A stretch of DNA of 64,000 nucleotides, from contig NZ_SMKZ01000010.1 in assembly GCF_004349065.1 (NCBI RefSeq), forward strand, positions 86,326 through 150,325, in the 5' to 3' direction. This stretch comes from Jiangella asiatica (lineage in GTDB: Bacteria > Actinomycetota > Actinomycetes > Jiangellales > Jiangellaceae). The translations under genes were made by a program, and so were the position numbers. Positions 24,540 to 33,320 of this stretch are shown piece after piece. The notes beneath the pieces were generated by a model. That model did not search any database. It had not been told where the DNA came from and saw only the letters and a program-made list of their open reading frames with translations. Numbering within the stretch: position 1 is the first letter of the stretch; every line of letters begins with the position of its first letter.

Positions 24540-26678
24540 ATGGGGGCATCCAGGCGCAGGCTCGGCACGCTCGTGTGCGGTCGTCGCAGCAAGTGGGCCG
24601 TCGTCGTCTTCTGGCTGGCCATTATGGCGGCGGCGTTCCCGCTGTCCGCCGAGCTCACCGGGGCGCAGGAGAACGATGCGGCGTCGTGGCTGCCGGGTAG
24701 CGCGGAGTCCACCAGGGTCTTCGAAGTCCAGCAGGAGGCGTTCCAGACCGGCGAAGAGGTCCCGGCCATCATCGTCTACGAGCGGCCCGGCGGCATCACG
24801 CCGGAGGACCAGGCCAAGGCGGCCGCCGACGCCGAGAGCTTCGCCGACCTCGACGCCGTCACCGGCGAGGTGGTCGGGCCGGTCCCGTCCGCCGACGGCC
24901 AGGCGCTGGAGGTCATCGCGCAGATCGACCCCGGCGACGGCGGATGGTTCGAGCTCGGCGACACCGTCGAGGAGATGAACGACATCGTCTCCGACGGCCC
25001 GGACGGGCTGACGGCGCACGTGGCCGGGCCGGGCGGCGTCGCGGCGGACTTCGCCGAGGCGTTCGAGGGCATCGACAGCACGCTGCTGTACGCCGCGATG
25101 GGCGTCGTCATCGTGATCCTGCTCATCTCCTACCGCAGCCCGGTGCTGTGGATCATCCCCGTCTTCTCCGCGTTCACCGCGCTCACCGCCGCGCAGGCCG
25201 TCGTCTACCTGCTCGCGGAGTACGCCGACGTCACCGTCAACGGGCAGACCGCCGGCATCCTGCTGGTGCTGGTCTTCGGCGCGAGCACCGACTACGCGCT
25301 GCTGCTGATCGCCCGGTACCGCGAGGAGCTGCGACGCCACGAGGACCGGCACGAGGCGATGGCGTTCGCGCTGCACCGCGCCGGCCCGGCCATCGTGGCC
25401 AGCGCCTCCACCGTCGCCATCGGCATGCTGTGCCTGCTCGCGGCCGACATGAACTCCACCCGCGGCATGGGGCCTGTGCTCGCCGTCGGTGTCGCCATCG
25501 GGCTCGCGGCCATGCTCACCCTGCTGCCGGCGCTGCTCGTCGTCACCGGACGCTGGGTGTTCTGGCCGGTCCGGCCGCGGTTCGGCTCGCCGGAGCCCAC
25601 CGAGCGCGGGTTCTGGGCCCGGGTCGGCCGCCGTATCTCCGGCCGCCCGCGCACGGTGTGGATCGGCACGTCGCTCGCGCTCGGCGCGATGGCGCTCGGC
25701 CTGTTCGGCCTGGACACCGGCGTGCTGCCGAACCGGGACGCCTTCGTCGACCGCCCGGCATCGATCGAGGGCGAGGAGGCGCTGGCCCGGCACTTCCCGG
25801 CCGGCACGGGCAGCCCCGTCATCGTGGTCAGCGACGCCGCGGCCGCCGACGACGTCCGCTCGGCCTTCGCGGACACCCCGGGCATCGCCGAGGTGACCGA
25901 GCCCGCCGTCGTCGACGGCATCGCCTACCAGGAGGGCACCCTCGAGGCGGCGCCGGACAGCCAGGAGGCGCGCGACACCGTGCTGGCGGTGCGCGATGCC
26001 GTCCGTGCGGTCCCCGACGCCGACGCACTGGTCGGCGGCAACACCGCGATCAACCTGGACGCGCAAGATGCCGCCGCCCGCGACAGCGCGGTGATCATCC
26101 CGCTCGTGCTCGTCGCTGTGTTCCTCATCCTGGCGGCCCTCCTGCGGGCCCTGGTGGCACCCCTGGTGCTGATCGCGACGGTCGTGCTGTCGTTCGCGGC
26201 GGCGCTCGGGCTGAGCGCGCTGATCTTCGAGCACATCCTCGGCTTCGCCGGCGCGGACACCGCGTTCCCGCTGTTCGTCTTCGTCTTCTTGGTGGCTCTG
26301 GGCATCGACTACAACATCTTCCTGATGACCCGGGTGCATGAGGAGGCGAAGGTCCACGGCACCCGCCGCGGCGCGCTCATCGGCCTGGCCGCCACCGGTG
26401 GCGTCATCACGTCGGCCGGCCTCGTCCTAGCCGGCACGTTCGCCGTGCTGGCGACGCTGCCGGTGGTGGCCTTCGCCGAGATCGGCATCGCGGTGGCCCT
26501 CGGCGTCCTCCTCGACACCATGATCGTCCGCTCGATCCTGGTGACGTCGCTCAACCTCGACATCGGGCGGTGGATGTGGTGGCCCAGCGCCCTGGCCCGT
26601 CACCCCGAGCCGTCGCCGGCCGAGGCTGCCGAGGAGGTGCGCGTTCCCGACACCGCCCGCGTCCACCCACCCGCGTGA
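24540..26678 (+). CDS. MMPL-family (RND superfamily) transporter
   Basis: A 712-residue inner-membrane transporter with two repeats of one transmembrane helix, an extracytoplasmic porter-like domain and five further helices. Family motifs are GASTDYALLLIARYREEL in the first half (about residues 250-267) and ALGIDYNIFLMTRVHEEA in the second (about 588-605); the paired Asp/Tyr residues form the proton relay. MMPL proteins export lipids, siderophores or drugs. ATG 24540 follows GAGGAGTGG. There is no lipid biosynthesis gene nearby, so a broad drug or fatty acid exporter is as likely as a specific lipid one. Confidence 0.92.
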   Translation: MGASRRRLGTLVCGRRSKWAVVVFWLAIMAAAFPLSAELTGAQENDAASWLPGSAESTRVFEVQQEAFQTGEEVPAIIVYERPGGITPEDQAKAAADAESFADLDAVTGEVVGPVPSADGQALEVIAQIDPGDGGWFELGDTVEEMNDIVSDGPDGLTAHVAGPGGVAADFAEAFEGIDSTLLYAAMGVVIVILLISYRSPVLWIIPVFSAFTALTAAQAVVYLLAEYADVTVNGQTAGILLVLVFGASTDYALLLIARYREELRRHEDRHEAMAFALHRAGPAIVASASTVAIGMLCLLAADMNSTRGMGPVLAVGVAIGLAAMLTLLPALLVVTGRWVFWPVRPRFGSPEPTERGFWARVGRRISGRPRTVWIGTSLALGAMALGLFGLDTGVLPNRDAFVDRPASIEGEEALARHFPAGTGSPVIVVSDAAAADDVRSAFADTPGIAEVTEPAVVDGIAYQEGTLEAAPDSQEARDTVLAVRDAVRAVPDADALVGGNTAINLDAQDAAARDSAVIIPLVLVAVFLILAALLRALVAPLVLIATVVLSFAAALGLSALIFEHILGFAGADTAFPLFVFVFLVALGIDYNIFLMTRVHEEAKVHGTRRGALIGLAATGGVITSAGLVLAGTFAVLATLPVVAFAEIGIAVALGVLLDTMIVRSILVTSLNLDIGRWMWWPSALARHPEPSPAEAAEEVRVPDTARVHPPA

Positions 26679-26879
26679 CCCGTGTTGATCATGGACGAGG
26701 TCTCCTTCCCGGTGCGCGGTCGGTGCAGGAACGGTGTGTGGTCGCTGTCGCGTGCCCGCATCGAGGATCCGCTACATCACCCGGGTGTTCTCGACCTCAC
26801 CAGGCTTACGAGCATGGTGGAGCACACACGATCCTCGTGATGTCAGCGATCGTTCTGGCCCGGCGGCGTCGACTGGGCG

Positions 26880-27170
26880 AACCTCTCCACTGCCTGGAAC
26901 CAGGCCGAACGTACTGGGCGGTGCGGCTGCCGGCCGGTGCGAACGCGTTCAACGTGCTGCTGGTCAAGCGCTTCATGGTCGGCCTGTCCCACGATGTCGA
27001 CGAAGCGGCCGACCCTGCAGCCCTGGTCTGTCCGGCTGCCGATCATCCGCGACACCGTCGAGCTGGACGTGTTCCTGGCCGCGCTGCTCATCTCGATGGC
27101 GCTGCCGATCGCGATCTTCCTGCTCTTCCAGCGAATGTCCGGCCTCGACCGGGCGCGTCAAAGGGGCCTC
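26880..27170 (+). pseudogene. Decayed carbohydrate ABC transporter permease (MalG type)
   Basis: Two neighbouring frames carry consecutive parts of the C-terminal half of a MalG-type permease. AGANAFNVLLVKRFMVGL and SHDVDEAA (about 26935-27011) correspond to the NAFNxFLxRQF and EAA-loop region. After a frame change, PWSVRLPIIRDT and LAALLISMALPIAIFLLFQR (about 27020-27135) match the family's last helix and the FxxFQR motif. The rest of the gene is absent. This fills most of the 556 bp gap between the MMPL gene and the ROK operon; the first 200 bp of that gap show nothing else I can support. Confidence 0.65.
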
Positions 27171-27234
27171 ATGCGGCACCGGCCCCGCCACGTGCCCACA
27201 CCCCGCGTGCGCCGGCGCCCGACCGGCGTTGATG

Positions 27235-28122
27235 TCAGGTCGAGGCGGCGTCGGCCGCCAAGGTGACCGCGCCCACGAGCGGCGCGTCCTGGGCGAAGCC
27301 GGACACCACGACGCCGGGCACGAACACCAGGTGCGAGCGCAGCCGCTCGGTCAGGCGGGTCACGATGCGCGCGCTGCCGGTGAGCCCGCCGAACAGCACG
27401 ACCCGCTCCGGATCCAACAGCAGGCACATCCCGACGACGACGCGGGCCATCGTGTCGATGCGTTGGTCGACGACGGCGCTGAGCTCGGGGTCCGCGGCGG
27501 CGACCAGCTCCGCGGCACCGCCGGACAGGCCGTGTGCCGCGGCGAGGTCGTCGAGCACGCGGCCGCCGAAGACCGCCTCGAGGTGCGCCTCGTCCGGGTC
27601 CAGCGTGCCGGCGCCGCCGAGCGTGTAGCCGATCTCGCCGGCGGCGCCGTGGAAGCCCGGCACGACCCGGCCGCCGACGGTGAGGGCCGCGGCCACGCCG
27701 GTGCCCAACCCGAGGACCAGGCCCGGGTCGGCGTCGCGGAGGCTGCCGTGGCGTGCCTCGGCGAGCGCGGCGGCGTTGACGTCGTTCCACACCGGCACCG
27801 GGATGTCGCCGAGCCGGGACCGCAGCGCGTCGGCCAGTCGCAGCTCTCCCCAGCCCGGGACGTTCGGCGCGAGGTCGATGCCGTCAGGCCGGACCACGCC
27901 GGGCGTGGCGATCCCGGCGGCAAGAAGCGGCCGGCCGGAGTCGGAGACCAGCTTCTCCGCGGCGTCCAGCGCCCGGGCGAGGGCCCGCTCGGCGCCGTCG
28001 ACGGCGTAGGTGGGCAGCCGTCGCCGCGCCACGATGGTGGCGTCGGGCTCGGCGAGCGCCAGCGCCATCTTGGTGCCGCCGAAGTCGATGCCCAACAGCA
28101 GCCCAGATGTCGGAACGCTCAC
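27235..28122 (-). CDS. ROK-family sugar kinase-like protein
   Basis: A 295-residue ROK protein without a DNA-binding domain. The phosphate-binding loop is DFGGTK (residues 13-18), GIATPGVV follows, and GLGTGVAAAL is the second phosphate loop. Zn-binding ROK kinases carry GEIGH and a CxCGxxGC motif; here these read GEIGYTLGG with no cysteines, so the structural zinc site is missing and sugar kinase activity is uncertain. It overlaps the lyase gene by GTGA and is the last gene of the ABC/creatininase operon. A role phosphorylating the released sugar is inferred. Confidence 0.85.
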   Translation of the reverse strand: MSVPTSGLLLGIDFGGTKMALALAEPDATIVARRRLPTYAVDGAERALARALDAAEKLVSDSGRPLLAAGIATPGVVRPDGIDLAPNVPGWGELRLADALRSRLGDIPVPVWNDVNAAALAEARHGSLRDADPGLVLGLGTGVAAALTVGGRVVPGFHGAAGEIGYTLGGAGTLDPDEAHLEAVFGGRVLDDLAAAHGLSGGAAELVAAADPELSAVVDQRIDTMARVVVGMCLLLDPERVVLFGGLTGSARIVTRLTERLRSHLVFVPGVVVSGFAQDAPLVGAVTLAADAAST

Positions 28123-29579
28123 GCGGCGACCCGCTCGCGCACCACGTCGTCGAGGCGGGCAGCGGCCGCGTCCAGCCGGGCCCGGTAGGCGGCCAGGTGC
28201 TCGGCGGACCGGGCGACGCTCCCCCGCAGCGCCGCGACCTGGCGGCGCACGGCGACCGTGCCGGGCCCGTCGACCTGCTCGCGCCGGAGCACCCGCGCGG
28301 GGTCGTTGGCGGCGGCGATCAGCTCCTTGGCGGCTTCCTCGCCGACGTCGGCGAACCCCAGCTCGTCCGTGACCTCCAGCACCGTCCCGACGGTCCACCG
28401 GTCCGGTTCAGCCTCGCGCAGCAGCTGGCCGACCACCGAGTGCGCGCCCCGGAACGGCACGCCCGCCGCGGTGAGCGTGTCGGTGGCGGCGGTGGTCGTA
28501 GCGCCGGTGGCGACGATATCGCCGGCCGCCGGCGGCGACAGCGGCTCGATGCGCGCGGTCACCCCGCCGAGCAGGCGGAAGAACCGGCGGGCGCGGTCGT
28601 CGCTCTCCCACAGCCGCGCCTGCACGTCGGTCGTCGCGTTGTTGGAGTCTTCCCACCACGCGGCGCCCACGTTGTTGAGCACCGAGGCGGCGTCGGCCGC
28701 GGTGGCGCCGGCCATGGAGACCAGGTGCTCGAACACGACCGGGTTGCGCTTCTGCGGCATGATGCTGCTGCCCTGCGTGAACTCCGCCGGCGTGGTCACC
28801 CATTGCCAGCTCAGCCAGTCCATCAGGGTGCGGGCGAAGCGGGCACCGGTGGCCAGCGCCTGCGCGTTGAGCGTGGCCACCCGCATGAGGTGATCAGCGC
28901 CGGCCACGGCCTCGTAGGAGTTCACGACCAGCCCGTCGAAGCCGAGCAGCTCGGCCACGCGGGCGGCGCTGATGGCCAGGTCGGTGCCGGCGAACGCGCA
29001 CGAGCCCAGCGGCGACACGTTGACCTCGTCGAGCAGGGCGGAATAGGCCCCCGCCTGGCCGGCCAGCGCCTCGGCGTAGCCGGCGAACACGTGCCCGATG
29101 GTGGTCGGCTGCGCCGGCCGGCGGTGGGTGTACCCGATGACGACGACGTCGGCGTAGCGGTCCGCGGCGTCCAGCAGCACCGCGGCCGTCGCAAGTACCT
29201 CGTCCTGGACCGCGGCCAACTGCTCGCGCAGGATCATCCGGAACACGCCCTGGTCCAGGTCGTTGCGGCTGCGCGCCAGCTGCACGTCCAGCTCGGAGGT
29301 GTCGATGCCGCAGGCGGCGGCCAGCCGCTTCTCCACCGTGAAGTAGACGTCCTCGACCGAACCGTCGTACGTGAGCGCCGCCGGGTCGTCGGCGCGCATC
29401 GCCTCCAGCCCGCGCAGCAGCGTCGCGGCCCGCCCGGACGGGATCAGGCCCTGCTCGGCGAGCATGACCACGTGCGCCCGGCTGGCCTGCACCATGGGCC
29501 CGTAGAGCGTGGCCGCGTGGTGCTCGAACGCTACCCGCAGGTGGTTCTCCTGGTAGACGGTCAGGGCCCGGTCAGGCAT
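28119..29579 (-). CDS. Argininosuccinate lyase-like protein
   Basis: A 486-residue member of the lyase_1/aspartase superfamily. The signature GSSIMPQKRNP is at about residues 268-278, with the catalytic Ser in GSS. ELDVQLARSRNDLDQG is the active-site region of argininosuccinate lyases, and YTHRRPAQPTTIGH corresponds to their YTHLQxAQP motif. It lies in a catabolic ABC-transporter operon, not with arginine genes, so it more likely cleaves another N-substituted succinate or related C-N bond substrate (inference). ATG 29579 follows AGGAGAGG and overlaps the creatininase gene by 8 bp. Confidence 0.88.
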   Translation of the reverse strand: MPDRALTVYQENHLRVAFEHHAATLYGPMVQASRAHVVMLAEQGLIPSGRAATLLRGLEAMRADDPAALTYDGSVEDVYFTVEKRLAAACGIDTSELDVQLARSRNDLDQGVFRMILREQLAAVQDEVLATAAVLLDAADRYADVVVIGYTHRRPAQPTTIGHVFAGYAEALAGQAGAYSALLDEVNVSPLGSCAFAGTDLAISAARVAELLGFDGLVVNSYEAVAGADHLMRVATLNAQALATGARFARTLMDWLSWQWVTTPAEFTQGSSIMPQKRNPVVFEHLVSMAGATAADAASVLNNVGAAWWEDSNNATTDVQARLWESDDRARRFFRLLGGVTARIEPLSPPAAGDIVATGATTTAATDTLTAAGVPFRGAHSVVGQLLREAEPDRWTVGTVLEVTDELGFADVGEEAAKELIAAANDPARVLRREQVDGPGTVAVRRQVAALRGSVARSAEHLAAYRARLDAAAARLDDVVRERVAA

Positions 29580-30390
29580 CGGCCTCTCCTGTGTTCGGTG
29601 TTCCGTTCGCGGATGGTGCGGTCCCGGGTGGGTCCGGCAGCGGCGCGGCCAGCCAGGCCTCGACGAGCTCGCGCAGCCGTAGCGCGCCCAGCTCGCGGAC
29701 CCGCCGCCCGGCGTCGTCGCCGACCAGCGACACGTGGCCGGACCACCCCTCCCACGGCGTGGGGCGCGACTCCACCAGCACGTACGGGCTCGGGGTGGAG
29801 AGCTTTGGCCGGGGCGGCAGATCGCGGGTGGCGGCGAGGTCGACGGCATCGGGCGCGAAGCCGAGCACACCGCTGGTCTCGTACGCGCCGCCGTGGCCGC
29901 GCGCCGGCAGCGGCCCGAAGATCTCGGTCGTCTCCTCCGGCGTGATCAGCTGGAACCAGTTGGCCAGCAGGAGGCTGCACCGGCCCCGTCCGGACACCCA
30001 TTCCATGGCGGCCCGGACGATGGACATGTTGGCGTCGTGCCCGTTGACCACGAGCACGCGGACGAAGCCGGCCGCGACGATGCCCTCCAGCACGTCGCAC
30101 AGGTACGGCAGCGCCACCTCGGGGCGTACGCCGACGGTGCCCGGCCACGGCCGGGTCTGCCCGGGGCAGGCGGTGTACGCGATGGACGGGTACAGCACAC
30201 CGGACGGGGCGTCGGTGTCCTCCGCCCAGGCCCGGGCGAACCCTTCGGCGAGCAGCAGGTCGGTGCCCAGCGGCAGGTGCGGGCCGTGCCACTCGAACGC
30301 GCCGACCGGCAGGACCGCCAGGTCGGCGCCGGCGACGACGTCCGGCCAGGTCGCGCCGGTCACCCGGGTCGAGTCGATCAGCCCGCCCAC
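29572..30390 (-). CDS. Creatininase-family amidohydrolase
   Basis: A 272-residue metal-dependent amidohydrolase. Conserved metal/catalytic motifs are GAFEWHGPHLPLGTD (about residues 30-44), VVNGHDAN and GHGGAYETSG. Creatininase relatives open cyclic amides, including creatinine and formamide-type intermediates such as FAPy in riboflavin and F420 pathways. GTG 30390 has an ideal AGGAGG eight bases upstream and overlaps the permease 3' end by 13 bp. Neither creatine nor mycofactocin genes are nearby, so the substrate is probably the compound brought in by the transporter. Confidence 0.9.
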   Translation of the reverse strand: MGGLIDSTRVTGATWPDVVAGADLAVLPVGAFEWHGPHLPLGTDLLLAEGFARAWAEDTDAPSGVLYPSIAYTACPGQTRPWPGTVGVRPEVALPYLCDVLEGIVAAGFVRVLVVNGHDANMSIVRAAMEWVSGRGRCSLLLANWFQLITPEETTEIFGPLPARGHGGAYETSGVLGFAPDAVDLAATRDLPPRPKLSTPSPYVLVESRPTPWEGWSGHVSLVGDDAGRRVRELGALRLRELVEAWLAAPLPDPPGTAPSANGTPNTGEADA

Positions 30391-32147
30391 TGGGTCGCCT
30401 CCTTGGCCGAGCGGGACGACCGGCCGCGCTCCAGCCGGCCGCTGACGAGCATCACGATGAAGATCAGCACGATCTGCAGCATGCCGTACGCCGCCGCCGT
30501 CCCCACCTCGAACCGGTACATGCTGTTGTTGATGGCGACGGAGATCGGCTCGGTCTGCGACGTGTAGATCAGGACGGACGCGACGAACTCCCCGACGCCG
30601 TGCACGAATGCCAGCAGCGCACCGGCCACCACGCCCGGCAGCACCAGCCGCACCGTCACCGTCAGGAATGCCCGCGGCCAGGACGCGCCCAGGTTGCGGG
30701 CGGCCTCCTCCAGCGCCGGGTCGGTCTGCGCGAGCGCGGCGGACGTCGAGCGGAACACCATCGGCAAGAACCGCACGAAGTAGGCCAGCGGCATGATCCA
30801 GAACGTGGCGACCAGCACCTGGCCGAAGCTGAACACGCTGCCGGTGCTGAAGGCCGCGATGAGGTTGATCGCGACGACGGTGCCGGGAAGCGCCCAGGCC
30901 AGCATCACGCCGATGTCCAGCAGCGACCGCCCGACGAACTGCAGCCGGCGCACCGCGTACGCGATGAGCACGCCGACGACGATGATCCCGGCGGTGGCGA
31001 CCGCGCTGATGGTCAGCGAGTTGAGGATCGGCTCGAAGGCGCGCGGGTCGTCGACGATGGTCCGGAAGTTCTCCGTCGTGTACTCCGACGGGATCACCTG
31101 CGTGGTCCAGGAGCCGTCGCGCGAGAACGCCACCAGCCCGATGGTCGCCACCGGCGCCAGCAGCACCGCGACGCCCACCAGCGAGCCGACCATGGCCAGC
31201 CAGCGGCCCAGCGGATTGGTTACCTCGCGCCGGTGGCTGGCCACGCCCTTGGACTGCGACCGGTACGACCGCCGGCCCTCGTACCACCGCATGGCCAGTA
31301 GGAACAGGATCGACACCACACCGAGGACTGAGGCGTACGTCGACGCCAGCGGCATGTCGCCGTTGGTGCGGTTGATGTAGATCTGCATGGTCATGGTCTG
31401 GTCGACGCCGAACAGCAGCGGCGCGGTGTACGACGCCAGCGACGTCATGAACACCAGGAGCGCGCCGGAGACCATGGCGGGGGTCAGCATCGGCAGCAGC
31501 ACGGTGCGCCACATCCGCAACCGGGACGCGCCCAGATTGTAGGCCGCCTCCTCGACTGACGGGTCCAGCCCGCGCAGCGCCGCGGACGCGGCCAGGTAGA
31601 AGAACGGGTACATGGTGAACGTGTGGACCACCAGCACACCGGCGATCCCGCTCACCGCCAGCACCGGCTCCTCGGTGCCGAACAGCTGCTGCAGCGCCCG
31701 AGGCAGGATGCCGGTCTCGCTGTAGAGCAGCTGAAACGAGATGGCGCCGATGAGCGGCGGCAGCGCGGCGGGCACCAGGATGATCGCCTCGATGAGCCCG
31801 CGGCCAGGGAACTGGAACCGGCGCAGCAGGAACGCCATCGCGACGCCGACCACGCCGCACAGCACGACGCTGGCCACCGAGATGAGGATGGAGTTGATCA
31901 GCGACTGTTGGGCGACGCCATCGCTGGACAGGAAGCCGGTGTAGTTGTCGCCGGCGTTCTCGCCGACGCTCTCGAAGAACGTCGCCAGCATCGGCTGGAC
32001 GATGTAGCCCCACAGCACCAGCGCCAGCGGGAGCACCAGCAGGTACGGGAACCAGCGGGAGCCGGTGATCGCACCGCCGCGCAGCCGCCGGGCCGGCGCG
32101 GCCGGTGGCGCCTCGGCGACGGGGTCCGGCGAGGTGCGCACGCTCAC
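30378..32147 (-). CDS. Fused two-domain ABC transporter permease (FbpB/PotBC type)
   Basis: A 589-residue membrane protein containing two complete permease domains, about 12 transmembrane helices. Each half has an EAA loop: VEEAAYNLGASRLRMWRTVLLP in the first (about residues 200-221) and LEEAARNLGASWPRAFLTV in the second (about 480-500). Such fusions are usual in the Fe(III)/polyamine/phosphonate-like class. GTG 32147 overlaps the ATPase stop codon by GTGA. With the ATPase and the binding protein it forms a complete importer. Confidence 0.93.
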   Translation of the reverse strand: MSVRTSPDPVAEAPPAAPARRLRGGAITGSRWFPYLLVLPLALVLWGYIVQPMLATFFESVGENAGDNYTGFLSSDGVAQQSLINSILISVASVVLCGVVGVAMAFLLRRFQFPGRGLIEAIILVPAALPPLIGAISFQLLYSETGILPRALQQLFGTEEPVLAVSGIAGVLVVHTFTMYPFFYLAASAALRGLDPSVEEAAYNLGASRLRMWRTVLLPMLTPAMVSGALLVFMTSLASYTAPLLFGVDQTMTMQIYINRTNGDMPLASTYASVLGVVSILFLLAMRWYEGRRSYRSQSKGVASHRREVTNPLGRWLAMVGSLVGVAVLLAPVATIGLVAFSRDGSWTTQVIPSEYTTENFRTIVDDPRAFEPILNSLTISAVATAGIIVVGVLIAYAVRRLQFVGRSLLDIGVMLAWALPGTVVAINLIAAFSTGSVFSFGQVLVATFWIMPLAYFVRFLPMVFRSTSAALAQTDPALEEAARNLGASWPRAFLTVTVRLVLPGVVAGALLAFVHGVGEFVASVLIYTSQTEPISVAINNSMYRFEVGTAAAYGMLQIVLIFIVMLVSGRLERGRSSRSAKEATQWAG

Positions 32148-33214
32148 GGCCGGACCACCCACAGGTGCTCCGCTGGCAGCACCACGCCGACGGTGGCGCC
32201 GGCGGCGAGCCCGGCCGGGACCTGGACGGCGGCGACGTGCAGCTCGGTGCCGGCGAGGTCGACCACCACGTTGGTGGACATGCCGGTGAACTCGGTCTCG
32301 ACGACAGTGGCGCGCAGGCTGCCGGCGACCTCGGGCACGGTCAGCCGGATGTTCTCCGGGCGCACCGACACCAGCGCCGTCGCCGGTGCGCTCAGCCCGT
32401 GGTTCGACGGTGCCGCGGCCCGCAGCGTGACGCCGTCGGGACCGGTGACGTCGACGTGCTCCGGCCCGGCGCCGGCGGCGGGCAGCTCCAGCACGTTGCT
32501 GCGCCCGATGAACGTTGCGACGAAGCGGTTGGCCGGGCGGCGGTAGATCTCCTCCGGGCTGCCGACCTGCTGGACGGTGCCGCCGTTCATGACGGCGATC
32601 CGGTCGGACATGGCCATCGCCTCGGCCTGGTCGTGCGTGACGTAGATCGAGGTGGTGTTGGCCTCGCGCTGGATGCGGCGGATCTCCAGCCGGGTCTCCT
32701 CACGCAGCTTGGCGTCGAGGTTGGACAGCGGCTCGTCCAGCAACAGCGTGCGGGGCCGGATCACCAGCGCCCGCGCGAGCGCGACCCGCTGCTGCTGGCC
32801 GCCGGAGAGCTGGTCGATGCGGCGTCCGCCGTAGCCCGCGAGGTGCACCTGCTCCAGTGCCTCGTCGACCCGGCGGCGGGCCTCCGCGCCGCGCACTTTG
32901 CGCGTCTTGAGCCCGTAGCCGACGTTCTGCGCCACGCTGAGGTGCGGGAACAGGGCGTAGTTCTGGAACACCATGCCGGTGTCGCGCTTGTTCGGCGCCG
33001 TGCGGGTGACGTCGTCGGCGCCGAAGAAGATGCGGCCCGCGGACGGGAAGTAGAACCCGGCGACCATCCGCAGGGTCGTGGTCTTCCCGCAGCCGCTGGG
33101 GCCCACCAGCGTGAAGAACTCGCCGTCGCGGATGGTCAGGTCGACCGTGTCGACCGCGGGCTCCCCGGAGCGGGAGAACACCTTGCTCACCGCATCGAGC
33201 CGGACCTCGACCAT
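32144..33214 (-). CDS. ABC transporter ATPase (PotA/FbpC type)
   Basis: A 356-residue ATPase. Walker A GPSGCGKTT at 38-46, Q-loop VFQNYALFPH, signature LSGGQQQR at 136-143, Walker B LLLDEP at 157-162 and H-loop YVTHDQAEA. A C-terminal TOBE regulatory domain spans about 240-355 (FIGRSNVLEL, VSVRPENIRLT). Energises uptake by the fused permease. It lies 106 bp after the binding protein gene, with a stem-loop between. Confidence 0.94.
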   Translation of the reverse strand: MVEVRLDAVSKVFSRSGEPAVDTVDLTIRDGEFFTLVGPSGCGKTTTLRMVAGFYFPSAGRIFFGADDVTRTAPNKRDTGMVFQNYALFPHLSVAQNVGYGLKTRKVRGAEARRRVDEALEQVHLAGYGGRRIDQLSGGQQQRVALARALVIRPRTLLLDEPLSNLDAKLREETRLEIRRIQREANTTSIYVTHDQAEAMAMSDRIAVMNGGTVQQVGSPEEIYRRPANRFVATFIGRSNVLELPAAGAGPEHVDVTGPDGVTLRAAAPSNHGLSAPATALVSVRPENIRLTVPEVAGSLRATVVETEFTGMSTNVVVDLAGTELHVAAVQVPAGLAAGATVGVVLPAEHLWVVRP

Positions 33215-33277
33215 GTCTCACCTTCCCCTTGTGTGGCTCCGCCTGATCGACGCAAGAGCTGCCGGCGGATCGCGTCG

Positions 33278-33312
33278 TCCGGCGGGCGCACCGTCAGCAC
33301 GCCCGCCGGACC
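33278..33312 (-). terminator. Intra-operon stem-loop between binding protein and ATPase genes
   Basis: A 12-bp perfect stem (33278-33289 with 33301-33312, GTCCGGCGGGCG and its complement) around an 11-nt loop, starting 8 bp after the binding protein stop. There is no T tract. GC stems here commonly stabilise the upstream message or terminate part of the transcripts so that the binding protein is made in excess over the membrane parts. Confidence 0.65.
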
Positions 33313-33320
33313 ACTGGGCC

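Noticed and set aside
24051..26357. A 768-codon minus-strand frame opposite the MMPL gene
   Set aside because: The plus strand has MMPL motifs and membrane topology; the minus frame is a mirror of it.
28119..29579. Arginine biosynthesis argH
   Set aside because: Motifs are argininosuccinate lyase-like, but there are no arginine genes around it and it overlaps the creatininase and ROK kinase genes of a transport operon.
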